A stretch of 64,000 bases of DNA from Psychrobacter sp. UBA3962 (GTDB taxonomy: Bacteria; Pseudomonadota; Gammaproteobacteria; Pseudomonadales; Moraxellaceae): NCBI RefSeq assembly GCF_002385225.1, contig NZ_DGDC01000020.1, positions 32,112-96,111 on the forward strand, given 5' to 3'. This document shows, piece by piece, positions 52,036-61,700 of this stretch. The position numbers and the translations under genes were made by a program. How positions within the stretch are numbered: the stretch's first letter is position 1; each line of letters starts with the position of its first letter. The notes beneath the pieces were generated by a model. It saw only the letters and a program-made list of their open reading frames with translations. It did not search any database and had not been told where the DNA came from.

Positions 52036-53694
52036 ATGTCACTACGTCATACTCTAGACCAAGAAAATGAGCAGCAAGATAGACAGCCCGTTGCTTTGTA
52101 CACCCCACAACAAGTCTATGCCATAGAGAAAATGTGGTTTGATAGTGGCAATGTGAGTTATTCATTAATGCAGCAAGCGGCTTGGCAAATTGCGCATTGG
52201 GTGAACCAAAATATTGTCGCAACAGCATATCCTAAACTCGATGAACAAGGCAGACCTGCTGTAGAGCCTATGGCATTGAAGGCTTGTGTCTGGGTAGGTA
52301 GTGGCAATAATGGCGGTGATGGGTGGTTGGTAGGGCATTACTTGAATCAGTTGGGGGCTAAGGTATCTGTTATCGAGGTAGGGCAAGCATCAACGGCCGA
52401 TGCCACCTTAGCAAAAAATCAAGCCTTACAAGACGGAGTGGTTGTTTATCCCTTTGCTGAAGGACAGTATAAAGCCGATACGACTGATGCAGATCTATAT
52501 ATCGATGCTTTATTTGGTATTGGTTTGGACCGAGCACCGGCGAATGATTATGCAGAGGCCATTGCTATAATTGATGAGCATAAGCGCTATCGGTCAGATA
52601 GGTTAACGATCGTTAGTGTCGACATTCCAAGTGGGGTGCTGGCTGGCACCGGACAGGTTTTTTCGGGCAGTGCGGTTAAATCTGATTTTACTCTTTGTCT
52701 AGTTGCCCGAAAACTAGGGCTGCATATCAAAGATGCGATGGATTATTGTGGTCAAATCGTGGATATACGACTGATACCAACTGTTCTTAATCAAACCCCT
52801 GTCGCTTGGCTACAGTATCAAGCTACGCCCTTAATTGAGCGTGAAAATAATACTCATAAAGGCAGCTTCGGCCATGCTTTAATCATAGGCGGTAATCAAG
52901 TCGATGGCTCCCAAGGAATGGGGGGCGCCACTATTTTATCTGCAAAGACCGCCTTCGCTACTGGGGTGGGCAAACTAACAGTAGCCTGTCATACCGCCTT
53001 TCACGGCAGTCTGATTGGTAGTGTCCCAAATGCCATGAGTTTGGACTTACACAATACTAAAGCGGTAAAAGCGTTAATTGAACAAAGTGAGGTCATCGCT
53101 ATAGGTATGGGCTTAGGCCGAGATGAGTTAAGCCTTCGCTTGTTTCAAGAGTATCTGCAGCACGCGGTAGAGCAAGGTAAGGATTTAATTATTGATGCCG
53201 ACGGCTTGTATCATTTGGCGACCCTGGCTGATAAAGATGTACAGCTAATTGAGCAGTTAATAGCGCATGCTAAGCTGCATGAAGTCTGGTACACACCGCA
53301 TAGTGGGGAAGCTGCGAGACTATTAAACACTGAGGCAAGCGAAGTTGAAGCAGATAGGCTGGCTGCCGTGTCCAGCTTGCAGCGTAAATATCAAGGCAGT
53401 TGGTTGCTAAAAGGAGCAGGCTCTCTGGTAATTAGTAATGAGCAAACCTATGTCTGTGCAGCAGGCAATCCTGGCATGGCCACTGCTGGCATGGGGGATG
53501 TGTTATCAGGTCTGGCGGCAGGCTTACTGGCACAGTCTACTTTAGCCAAAAGTACTCGAAGCTTACAACAAGCAGTAATGTTGCACGCCATGGCAGGCGA
53601 TAATTTACAGCGCATTAAAGGAGCCTGGGCGGTGCAAGCCAGTGATATGCCACAAAAAGTGGGTGAGATATTTAAACAGCAAACCCTAGCCTAG
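52036..53694 (+). CDS. nnr: Bifunctional NAD(P)H-hydrate epimerase/dehydratase
   Basis: Nnr repairs hydrated NADH and NADPH: the N-terminal epimerase interconverts the R and S forms and the C-terminal ADP-dependent dehydratase restores the cofactor. The epimerase half has GSGNNGGDGW and DALFGIGLDR. The dehydratase half (from about residue 265) has GSFGHALIIGGN, the WYTPHSGEAARLL block and NPGMATAGMGDVLSG. The 552 residues exceed the 515 of E. coli. tsaE, often next in line, is not present downstream. AGGAG lies 11 bases before ATG 52036. Confidence 0.96.
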   Translation: MSLRHTLDQENEQQDRQPVALYTPQQVYAIEKMWFDSGNVSYSLMQQAAWQIAHWVNQNIVATAYPKLDEQGRPAVEPMALKACVWVGSGNNGGDGWLVGHYLNQLGAKVSVIEVGQASTADATLAKNQALQDGVVVYPFAEGQYKADTTDADLYIDALFGIGLDRAPANDYAEAIAIIDEHKRYRSDRLTIVSVDIPSGVLAGTGQVFSGSAVKSDFTLCLVARKLGLHIKDAMDYCGQIVDIRLIPTVLNQTPVAWLQYQATPLIERENNTHKGSFGHALIIGGNQVDGSQGMGGATILSAKTAFATGVGKLTVACHTAFHGSLIGSVPNAMSLDLHNTKAVKALIEQSEVIAIGMGLGRDELSLRLFQEYLQHAVEQGKDLIIDADGLYHLATLADKDVQLIEQLIAHAKLHEVWYTPHSGEAARLLNTEASEVEADRLAAVSSLQRKYQGSWLLKGAGSLVISNEQTYVCAAGNPGMATAGMGDVLSGLAAGLLAQSTLAKSTRSLQQAVMLHAMAGDNLQRIKGAWAVQASDMPQKVGEIFKQQTLA

Positions 53695-53752
53695 CTGAAT
53701 ACGAGACCTTGTCGTTTATAGCGCGCTAATTTTTATGAGCGTTGTTGGCTTA

Positions 53753-54301
53753 TCAGCGGCAGTATTGGGCCAACAGCTTTTGAGTACTCTCGACTTTAAC
53801 GGCTACCTCGGAAGGAGTTAAATAACGGTGTGCGCCATCTGACTTAGATTCATAGATTTCACCACCGAGTTGTAAATTAGACAGATTGTTTCTGAGCTTT
53901 TGGCATTGCGAGGGAGTGGCTGCATTGGGGTCGGAGGGCTTGGTAGCAGTGGGATTGTTTGTTGAGCTGTTGCTAGTTGAATCGCTGACCGTTTTTGAGC
54001 TGACTTTATTTGGCTCCGTAGCAAGCGGAGCAAAAAGTCCAGGCTGGCTGGGTCTACCATCACTTCGCATTTGAATTGTTTCTGTTTTAGTATTTGATTC
54101 AGGGGCAAATTGAGAGTATTTAATTTCACCAAATTTACCCACAGTCTTATAGATGGTTTTATGGTCAGTGTTAGGTTGAGCTTGAGACAAGCTGCTACTG
54201 ACTGCAAAGAGGCCAACTACAGCTACTGTCTTGAAAATGCTCAACACCCTATTGATTTCAATAGAGCAGAGTACTGAGCAATAACGCAGGGGAAGTGGCA
54301 T
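53753..54301 (-). CDS. Secreted protein with a DUF4124-like N-terminal region
   Basis: A hydrophobic signal sequence (VLSIFKTVAVVGLFAVSSS) ends near QAQ. The mature part opens with KTVGKFGEIKYSQFAP, resembling the short DUF4124 beta unit of envelope proteins. A Ser/Thr/Asn/Pro-rich linker and a C-terminal segment with two cysteines (SQCQKL, AQYCR) follow. The start is uncertain: ATG 54301 gives 182 residues, while GTG 54247 would begin exactly at the signal peptide; neither has a clear ribosome site. Function unknown; periplasmic location likely. Confidence 0.7.
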   Translation of the reverse strand: MPLPLRYCSVLCSIEINRVLSIFKTVAVVGLFAVSSSLSQAQPNTDHKTIYKTVGKFGEIKYSQFAPESNTKTETIQMRSDGRPSQPGLFAPLATEPNKVSSKTVSDSTSNSSTNNPTATKPSDPNAATPSQCQKLRNNLSNLQLGGEIYESKSDGAHRYLTPSEVAVKVESTQKLLAQYCR

Positions 54302-54360
54302 GGGACTTTGGTCCAGATAAGGTGGAAAGAAACTGCGGCGAACACCCAAGAGTACTTAAT

Positions 54361-54924
54361 CTAATAGCGTTTAATACCCTTATCTTTAGGAATGGTCTCT
54401 TCATGAATCGGGAACTTTGCAGGATCATCCGTGGTTTTACGGTCATTAAAATAATGTTTCAAGGTACGTTTGACCGCTTCGAAGGCAATGTCATCCCATG
54501 GAATATCTGCTTCTTCAAATAATGCACACTCTAAACTTTCGGGACCGACATCATATTTACCTTCCTGTAGCTCAGCCAGATACAGCACATAAATTTGGCC
54601 AATATGCGGAATGTCATACAAGCAATAAAGATGAGGATTGATGGCCACAGCATCGGCTTCTTCTACCGTCTCACGCGCTGCCCCTTGTGCCATGGTTTCG
54701 CCGATTTCCATAAAGCCTGCAGGCAAGGTCCAATAGCCATATCTAGGTTCGATCGCACGGCGACAAAGCAGTACTTTGTCTTCATGGATGACGATGGCAC
54801 CACAGATAACCTTGGGGTTTTCGTAGTGAATATAATGACAATTGGGACAAACCAAGCGGGGTTTATTATCTCCATCAGGAATCTTATGTTCCGCTTGGTG
54901 GCCGCATTGTAAACAGTACGCCAT
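54361..54924 (-). CDS. Zinc-ribbon Nudix hydrolase
   Basis: An N-terminal zinc ribbon (Cys4, Cys7, Cys26, Cys29) precedes a Nudix domain. The Nudix box reads GFMEIGETMAQGAARETVEE and then departs from the usual terminal Gly, as is common in this zinc-ribbon subgroup. NPKVICGAIVIHEDKVLLCRR is the lead-in strand. The 187 residues are shorter than NAD-capping NudC (257) and lack its typical C-terminal motif. The substrate is unknown, probably a nucleotide. The downstream secreted-protein gene lies 60 bases away on the same strand. Confidence 0.9.
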   Translation of the reverse strand: MAYCLQCGHQAEHKIPDGDNKPRLVCPNCHYIHYENPKVICGAIVIHEDKVLLCRRAIEPRYGYWTLPAGFMEIGETMAQGAARETVEEADAVAINPHLYCLYDIPHIGQIYVLYLAELQEGKYDVGPESLECALFEEADIPWDDIAFEAVKRTLKHYFNDRKTTDDPAKFPIHEETIPKDKGIKRY

Positions 54925-55118
54925 AGGGCTGTCCTTATTATTGTATATTGTGATTTTTTAATTTTAGTAAGTGGGCTATAGCTATATTATGATACGCTCG
55001 ATATCATTAATAATACAAAAGAACTGAAACGTGCAAGTCATCAAGATAGCATACTTAAAGGCAATACGTTAGTCTAACCTTAGTCTGTTAACTATTTGAA
55101 AATGATAAAAAAGGTATT

Positions 55119-55931
55119 ATGAAAACCTCTACTAAAATGACATCGGCGATAAGAATGAAATACCAAAATAGTCACTCTCCTCGATTTGAAGAGTTGGCTG
55201 TGGTGTTGCCGGAGTACATTACTCACCCTGAGCTAAGGCAAATGGCGCAGCGAGTACAACAGGCCATGTTTCAAAATAGCGTAGCGGATTGTAGGACAGA
55301 TAGCCAAAAGCTTGAACGACAAGGAGAAATTGGTCGAGTCAAAGCCATATTAGATCATCTGATCACTACCCCAAATGCTGATGCCGCGGTATTGGTACTT
55401 ATTACTAATGAGCCTCAGCCCAAGATATTGTTGACGCGAAGGGCGGCACACTTAAGCAGTCATGCCGGTGAGGTTTCTTTCGCCGGAGGAAAGCATGATG
55501 CAGGCGATGGTAATAATGTGGTTACCGCTTTACGTGAAGCCTGTGAAGAGACCGCATTGCCGCCCAGTAAGGCACAAATTATCGGCCAGTTGCCCACCCA
55601 GATTTCTAAAAAAGGACTAGAAGTGAGACCGATTGTCGCCCTGGTCGAACCACCGGTGACTTATGTTCCTGAGCTTGGGGAGATTGCCCGAATATTTTGG
55701 GGAGATTTTGAGAAGATAATCACTGAGCCCACTTGTGATTATGTGTTGCCTTATACTATGGGAGGTCAAACCGTCCACATCAAGACACCCTGCTGGAGAG
55801 TAGACGGTGAGGTGGTTTGGGGGCTTACTGGGAAGATATTGGCCAGCTTGTTAGAGGTGGGATTTGATAGGCAGATTGAGTGGTATTATCAGCCAGTAGA
55901 GGCCCACTGCCAACTGGCCGATAATGAATAG
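55119..55931 (+). CDS. Nudix hydrolase of the CoA pyrophosphatase type
   Basis: The NuCoA signature is present as LLTRRAAHLSSHAGEVSFAGG, with the Nudix box ALREACEETALPP just behind, and VRPIVALVEPP further on. Relatives (NudL, PCD1) cleave CoA or oxidised CoA to phosphopantetheine and adenosine diphosphate. The product has 270 residues against ~190 in NudL, with about 75 extra N-terminal residues. AAAAGG precedes ATG 55119. The call rests on the motif; substrate is inferred. Confidence 0.87.
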   Translation: MKTSTKMTSAIRMKYQNSHSPRFEELAVVLPEYITHPELRQMAQRVQQAMFQNSVADCRTDSQKLERQGEIGRVKAILDHLITTPNADAAVLVLITNEPQPKILLTRRAAHLSSHAGEVSFAGGKHDAGDGNNVVTALREACEETALPPSKAQIIGQLPTQISKKGLEVRPIVALVEPPVTYVPELGEIARIFWGDFEKIITEPTCDYVLPYTMGGQTVHIKTPCWRVDGEVVWGLTGKILASLLEVGFDRQIEWYYQPVEAHCQLADNE

Positions 55932-55983
55932 AACCCATTTCTAATTTACGATTTTAATAATCGGTCCCTGCCTATGAAGCCTC

Positions 55984-56982
55984 TTAGATTATGCGAATGG
56001 TACCCGTGTATATTTTAACAATCTTATCTTCTAAATCCGTTTTAAGCTGTAAACTCCCATCTTCGTTTAAACCCATCACCTCTCCTTGTAAAACCACGGG
56101 TTTTGCAGTCTCTAAATCTGATTGATTGATGTCCTTCAAAGGTTGCTGGGTGATTTGTACCTGACGACCTGCTAACACATTAACCGATTGATAGTCCTCA
56201 ATGAAGCTCGGTAAGCTATAAGCTTGGTGTTTAAAGCTAGTGAATTGATGGATGGCGCGTAAAATTGTGGTGCTAACAGGTAGGTATAAATCATCTGCTT
56301 TAGGATAAGGAAGGTCCAGAGTAGATGGCCCAGCTTGGTTGTGAGCAGTCTGATTTTGTGCCTTCTCGTTTTTAGCATTAAGAGTCATTTGGGCTTGAGC
56401 AGTTTCATCTATAATTTGGGTCAAGCTGACCGCTTGATACCCCATGCTTTCTTGGGTAGCATCGCCTAGTACAGGAGCGGCCTCAATATTTATTCCAACT
56501 CCCACAACAACCCCGGTAATTTTGTTATCCACCGCTACCGGCTCAATTAAAATACCGGCCAATTTTCTAAAGCTATTACCCTCAGAGTTTTTCTCTATCG
56601 TATGATTTGTAGCATAGTAACCAATATCATTGGCCCACTTCACCCCAATAGGAGGAAGATTTGCCGCATGACGTTGACGGTTTATTTGTTGAATGATGGG
56701 CAGGCGAGTGAGATGGAAGCCGACTACTAAAGACAGTAAGCCGGATATCGGCACTGACAAGGGATGATATAACGACAGATAAATATTACCAATGGGGGAT
56801 TGCCAAGTACGGGCTCTCTGACCTCGTCCGGCTGTTTGTTGGCTAGCCGTTAGTAAGTAAGGCTGACTGCTGTCTATCTCCTGCTGCGCCAAGCTTTGCA
56901 TAAGCTCATTATTGGTTGAGCCACATACGGCTAGATGTTTATGAGGAATAGGCTGAGAGGTCTGAGGAGTGTAGGAGTACAT
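55984..56982 (-). CDS. birA: Biotin-[acetyl-CoA-carboxylase] ligase without a DNA-binding domain
   Basis: BirA activates biotin to biotinyl-AMP and attaches it to the carrier protein of acetyl-CoA carboxylase. Visible are CGSTNNELMQ, the biotin loop QQTAGRGQRARTWQSP and GVKWANDIGYY. The N-terminal winged-helix repressor domain of E. coli BirA is missing, so it should not regulate the bio genes. The product has 332 residues because of a low-complexity Ala/Gln/Asn insert around 195-225. The C-terminal SH3-like domain ends the protein. Confidence 0.9.
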   Translation of the reverse strand: MYSYTPQTSQPIPHKHLAVCGSTNNELMQSLAQQEIDSSQPYLLTASQQTAGRGQRARTWQSPIGNIYLSLYHPLSVPISGLLSLVVGFHLTRLPIIQQINRQRHAANLPPIGVKWANDIGYYATNHTIEKNSEGNSFRKLAGILIEPVAVDNKITGVVVGVGINIEAAPVLGDATQESMGYQAVSLTQIIDETAQAQMTLNAKNEKAQNQTAHNQAGPSTLDLPYPKADDLYLPVSTTILRAIHQFTSFKHQAYSLPSFIEDYQSVNVLAGRQVQITQQPLKDINQSDLETAKPVVLQGEVMGLNEDGSLQLKTDLEDKIVKIYTGTIRII

Positions 56983-57238
56983 AGCGAAGCCTAGATTGAG
57001 CTTATAAAAAAATGAGTATGATTACCAAATAATATAAACTGGGTTTTAAATAGCAGGGCAATCCAGAGGGTCCCTAGAGGAATGTTTTGTCTGTTGATTG
57101 ATAAGCTGATTATACGCCGAATGCAACCAATAGCTAAAGGCAGCGTAGATCTGGCAAGCCTATAGATTGTTCAAATTTAGGTAAATGCTTTTGTTATACT
57201 GTGAGAATTATTTTTTTATATAGCAGAGAAGTTACATT

Positions 57239-58051
57239 ATGATGATAGTTTGGTTCTTGGCTGCTGGGGCTTTTGCAGGAGTATGTGCCGGTTTATTTGG
57301 GGTCGGTGGTGGCATGATTATTGTCCCTGCATTGGTCTGGATTTTTACTGCCTACGGTTACTCTCCAGAGATTATCGCACATTTAGCAGTGGGAACCTCT
57401 TTGGCCACTATCATTGTGACTTCAATTAGCTCCCTGACTGCCCACAATAAACGCGGTGGAGTGCGATGGGATGTTTGGAAAAACATGGCCATTGGCTTGG
57501 TCGTGGGCAGTATATTGGGGGCTGCAGTGGCTGAACAAATCCATGGTTTAATGCTACAAGCCTTGATTGGGGCAGGGGCGCTACTGGTTGCTTTCAAAAT
57601 GCTGTTTTTACCCAATAAAGAAAACCTAGGTAAGCCGCTGCCTTCAGCACCGGTACAAGTAGGGGCTGGATCTGGTATTGGTATGGCCTCGGCTGTTTTT
57701 GGTATTGGTGGGGGTAGCTTAACGGTACCATTCTTGACTTGGGCCGGCTTGCCTATGCGTCAAGCGGTTGGAACTTCGGCGGCTTGTGGGTTGCCTATTG
57801 CTTTAGCGGGGGCTGCGGGGTTCGCTTGGTTCGGTCAAAATGTGGCTGAATTGCCAGAAGGCGCCGTTGGATTCGTTCACGTTATTGGCTTTATCTGTAT
57901 CTCATTTGCCAGCTTTATTACCGCCAAGCTTGGCGCTAAGTGGGCCCATCAGTTACCGGCAGCTACCTTAAAAAAAGGCTTTGGGATATTGTTATTAGTA
58001 GCAGGAAGTCAGTTGTTATGGTCTGGCTTATCAGGGATGAATATTATCTAG
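57239..58051 (+). CDS. TauE/SafE family membrane transporter
   Basis: The 270-residue protein has seven or eight predicted transmembrane segments in two related halves. Both carry the family's glycine motif: LFGVGGGMIIVPALVW near the N-terminus and VFGIGGGSLTVPFLTW in the second half. This family exports sulfite, sulfoacetate or related anions, and many members are uncharacterised. ATG 57239 follows a GAGAAG site. It has no functionally linked neighbour, so the substrate cannot be inferred. Confidence 0.9.
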   Translation: MMIVWFLAAGAFAGVCAGLFGVGGGMIIVPALVWIFTAYGYSPEIIAHLAVGTSLATIIVTSISSLTAHNKRGGVRWDVWKNMAIGLVVGSILGAAVAEQIHGLMLQALIGAGALLVAFKMLFLPNKENLGKPLPSAPVQVGAGSGIGMASAVFGIGGGSLTVPFLTWAGLPMRQAVGTSAACGLPIALAGAAGFAWFGQNVAELPEGAVGFVHVIGFICISFASFITAKLGAKWAHQLPAATLKKGFGILLLVAGSQLLWSGLSGMNII

Positions 58052-58125
58052 TAGCTCTATGAATCCTTAAACCCAATAGTTAAGCCCAACTGATGCGCTG
58101 TTTTTAATTAGGTTTTTTGCGACTG

Positions 58126-58425
58126 TTATTTATTGTCTAAGGCGTCTAAACCTAGGCGCATCCACTGTATTGCTAACTCATTACGATCGGATATCATATT
58201 CCATAGAGCGTCTTCACTAAAGATTGAATGTACATCTCCCGAGTATTCGAGCTGAAGATCCGCCTCATGGTCAGCCATCCACTGGGGGCTTTGATAATAC
58301 GCTTGTAACTCAGCATATAAAGCTTCCGCTTCTTGAAAGCGCTGCTGGGCTTGCAATTGTTCTTGGTATAGCTCACTCCAACGTTCAAATTTTTGTTGTA
58401 ATTGCTGTGGGTCGTATTGAGACAT
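58126..58425 (-). CDS. DUF4298 family protein
   Basis: The 99-residue product is almost all helical and acidic. It has a coiled-coil-like first half (QQKFERWSELYQEQLQAQQR), then YYQSPQWMADHEAD and the family hallmark FSEDALWNMISDRNELA. Proteins of this family have no established function. AGAAGG lies five bases before ATG 58425. It faces the TauE/SafE gene and is divergent from smc. Confidence 0.82.
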   Translation of the reverse strand: MSQYDPQQLQQKFERWSELYQEQLQAQQRFQEAEALYAELQAYYQSPQWMADHEADLQLEYSGDVHSIFSEDALWNMISDRNELAIQWMRLGLDALDNK

Positions 58426-58609
58426 AAGGCCTTCTTGCGTTACTTGATTTAAATTAAGTTAGTTGAAATGGACGGACTTGGCTGAAATAGATTTCGCTGT
58501 AAAAACTAAATAGGTTTTATTGCGTCCAATCTAGTTTGATAATCTATTCTGACAATATAGGCACTTTAGATAGTCAATTCAAATAAAGCTTATTTACGAT
58601 TTGTATATT

Positions 58610-58638
58610 TTGGCTAAAAAGAGCTGAGACTGTAAAAT
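58610..58638 (+). promoter_or_regulatory. Probable promoter of smc
   Basis: TTGGCT (58610-58615) and TAAAAT (58633-58638) are separated by 17 bases. It lies about 85 bases upstream of the smc start. Confidence 0.5.
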
Positions 58639-58723
58639 CACTCAATTTCAGGTAAAATACGCCATTTTATTGCTTGCAATTATTTCTGTTAATCCCTCTA
58701 ACCTTTAACCTCATGCGGCCTTC

Positions 58724-61700
58724 ATGCGTCTAAAATCTCTTAAGCTGGCAGGATTTAAATCTTTCGCCAACCCTACTACCTTTACTTTTCGGCATGGCAT
58801 TACCGCCATTGTCGGTCCTAATGGCTGTGGGAAGTCCAATGTAATTGATGCCATTCGTTGGGTGCTCGGTGAGTCTTCCGCTAAGCAGCTTAGGGGCGGA
58901 GCAATGAGTGACGTAATTTTTGCAGGCACTCAAGATAAGGCTGCGAAAAGTGTCGCCAGTGTCGAGCTAACTTTTGAGCATACCCAAGATGAGCAAACGG
59001 GTATCCGCCACGAACTAAACTTGTACCATGAGTTGTCAGTGCGACGCCAAATTAATGTCGAGGGCAAATCTGACTACTTTATCAACGGGACGCGTTGTCG
59101 CCGCCGTGATGTGGTGGATGTGTTCTTAGGAACGGGACTGGGCCCGCGCAGTTACTCTGTGATTCAGCAAGGGATGATTGGGCGTATTGTTGATTCAAGC
59201 CCGCAACAGCTGCGAGAGTTTATTGAAGAGGCCGCAGGGGTATCGCGTTATCAAGCCCGCCGTGAAGAAACCCAAAAAAAGCTGCAAAAAACCCAAGAAA
59301 ACTTAGAACGTCTTAATGATATTGAGGCTGAGCTTAGTCGTCAGAAGAAAAAGCTGGTGAAGCAAGCAGAAAGTGCCCATCAATATCAGCAAATTCAGGA
59401 GCAATTAGCGACAGTTAAAGAGCAGTTGGCCATTCATCAACTATGCCATGCCAAGTCGTTACAAATGCAGCATAAGTCTAGTGAAGCGTCACTGACTATA
59501 TCGGTGACCACTTTGCAGCAGCAGTACAGCCAATTGAAAACCAAGTTTGGTAAATTAAGTGACCGCTTGGCTGAAGAACAATGGCTAAAAGATGAAGCCC
59601 GCGACAAGTTGCATATACAGGATATGCAGCGTCAGCAAGTAGAGCATCAATTACATACGCTACAAGCTAATATTAACCAACTGGATGGGCGTCAACAGGC
59701 CAATATAGAGCGTCAAAAAAGAACTGAAAATTCACTGGCAGAAGCAAAAAAGGAACAGCAGCAGCAAGCTGAGGTTATAGGGTTAATAACCCCTAAAATT
59801 ACTGAGCTAGAACAGCGACAACAGCAAACCCAACAAGCCTATGCACCGCTGCAAGCCACTTGGGATGAGGTGAATTCGGAAGTCATTGAGTTAGAAAAAC
59901 AAAAACGCCACTATGAGCAGCAACTGGCTCTTGATAATCAGGCTAACAGCCGAGTGAAGCAAGACTTATCCAAGTGGCAATCACAGCAAAGTTTGTGGCA
60001 GCAAGAGGCTGTAAAATGGGGATTAGCGCCCTCAGACTCCAGTTCTGATAAAGACAGTGATAACTTGCAAGACAGTCCTGTACAAGCTTTGGCTGAGCTT
60101 AAGACCAAGCTATCGGGACTGATGAAGCAGCAAGAAACAGTGACTGAAAGCTTAGAGACTGAGCAGCCCGCCTTAAATGAGCTGTCGCAACAGCTAACCA
60201 CTCAGCAAACTCAGTTGGCACAATTAGAAAAGCAGCATGCGAGTTTAATAGCTGAGTATGAGACGCTGCACAGCATAGTCCATCCCAAAAAGAACAATAC
60301 AAAAGACGATAAGACACAGCAGGGTAATGCCAATCCACAGGGGAAAAACACTGCAGTGGCAACCTTGAGTAAGCTACCGGTACTGCATCAGCAGATTCGA
60401 TTAACTTCAGCTGGAGAGCAGCATGCCTCTGTGTTGGATCGTTGGCTAGCCTTTTGGCTAGACAGTCGAGTTATGGATATTACCTTGGCTGAAAATAAGG
60501 CAGAGGTGGGTGAGTGGTACCAGCTTCTGTCTGGTTTAACTTCTCCAGATGCTGACTTAGTCGCTAACGAGACCACTAATAAAGATAGCAGTAACCCTAA
60601 TCGCCATAAAACTAAAGCTTCTGCACAGCAGCCACACAATAGTGTGCTTTTCGCGGGTGCTGTAGTAGCAAATCAGCCTAAGAGCATAGGGTCACAGCTG
60701 ATTCCTTTATCAGAGTTGATTGTCGCCCCTAAATTGAGTTTATGGCAGCAGTGTTATCTCTACTCGCCCGACGCTTCACAGGACAGCTCGGAGCAAGACA
60801 GCTCTGAGCAAGAAATACTGCAGACGGCGGCAACCTTGATTGTACAGCTTCCTCAGTCTGCGTTAATTCTTACTGCATCTGGTTGGGTCATGGGGCACTT
60901 TGGTGCCATTCACTTATCTAAGCTGAGCAATGAGTCACAAAACACCCAGTTTTTGAGCGTACGTTTGCAGCAGCAACAACGCTTAGCTACCTTAGAGGAT
61001 AAGTTAAATGACCTCGAAGAGCAGATAGAAACGGTTAGCAAAGCAGTCAAAACCAGCCAATTAAAAAAAGAACAAAGTTCGGTATTTGTAGAAGAATTAA
61101 CCGCACAGTTATCGGCGCTAACTCATAACTTACATAGTCTAAAGCAGCAGCAAGTGGAGCTACAGGCTAAGCAAGACCGACAACAAGGTGAGCAGCAGCG
61201 ACTCACTAAGCAGCGTGAGCAGTTAGATGAGGATTATCAACAACTGCAACAGCAGCAGTCACAGCTTGCAATTAGTATTAAGCAGGGCAATGAGGAGTTA
61301 CAGGCCATTGAGCCTAAATTGGTTACAGTAAAAGATAAGCTACAGCAGATAGAACAGCAGCGTCAATCTATCAGCGAGCAAGAGCGACAGGAGGCGAATA
61401 CTTTACGTCAGCTGCAGTTGGAGCTGAATAAAGCAGAGCTCGCAGACAAACACAGTCAGCAGCAACTACAGCAGCTTTCAATAGAGCTAAAGCAGTTGCA
61501 ACAAGCGCAGCAGCGACTACAACAAGAGCAGCAAAAGACAGAGAGTCAGCAGCCCAAGTTAGAGTCTAGTTTAAAACAAGCTAGGGATAGTCATCACCAA
61601 TTACAAACCGCATTAGAAGAGCGCAACGCCATTATCAATACGCTGCAAACTGAAGCCGATAGCTTAAAAAAGCAGCAGGATGACACTGAGCAACAATTGC

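Noticed and set aside
52010..52228. 72-codon minus-strand frame overlapping the nnr start
   Set aside because: It overlaps conserved nnr coding sequence and has no recognisable product.
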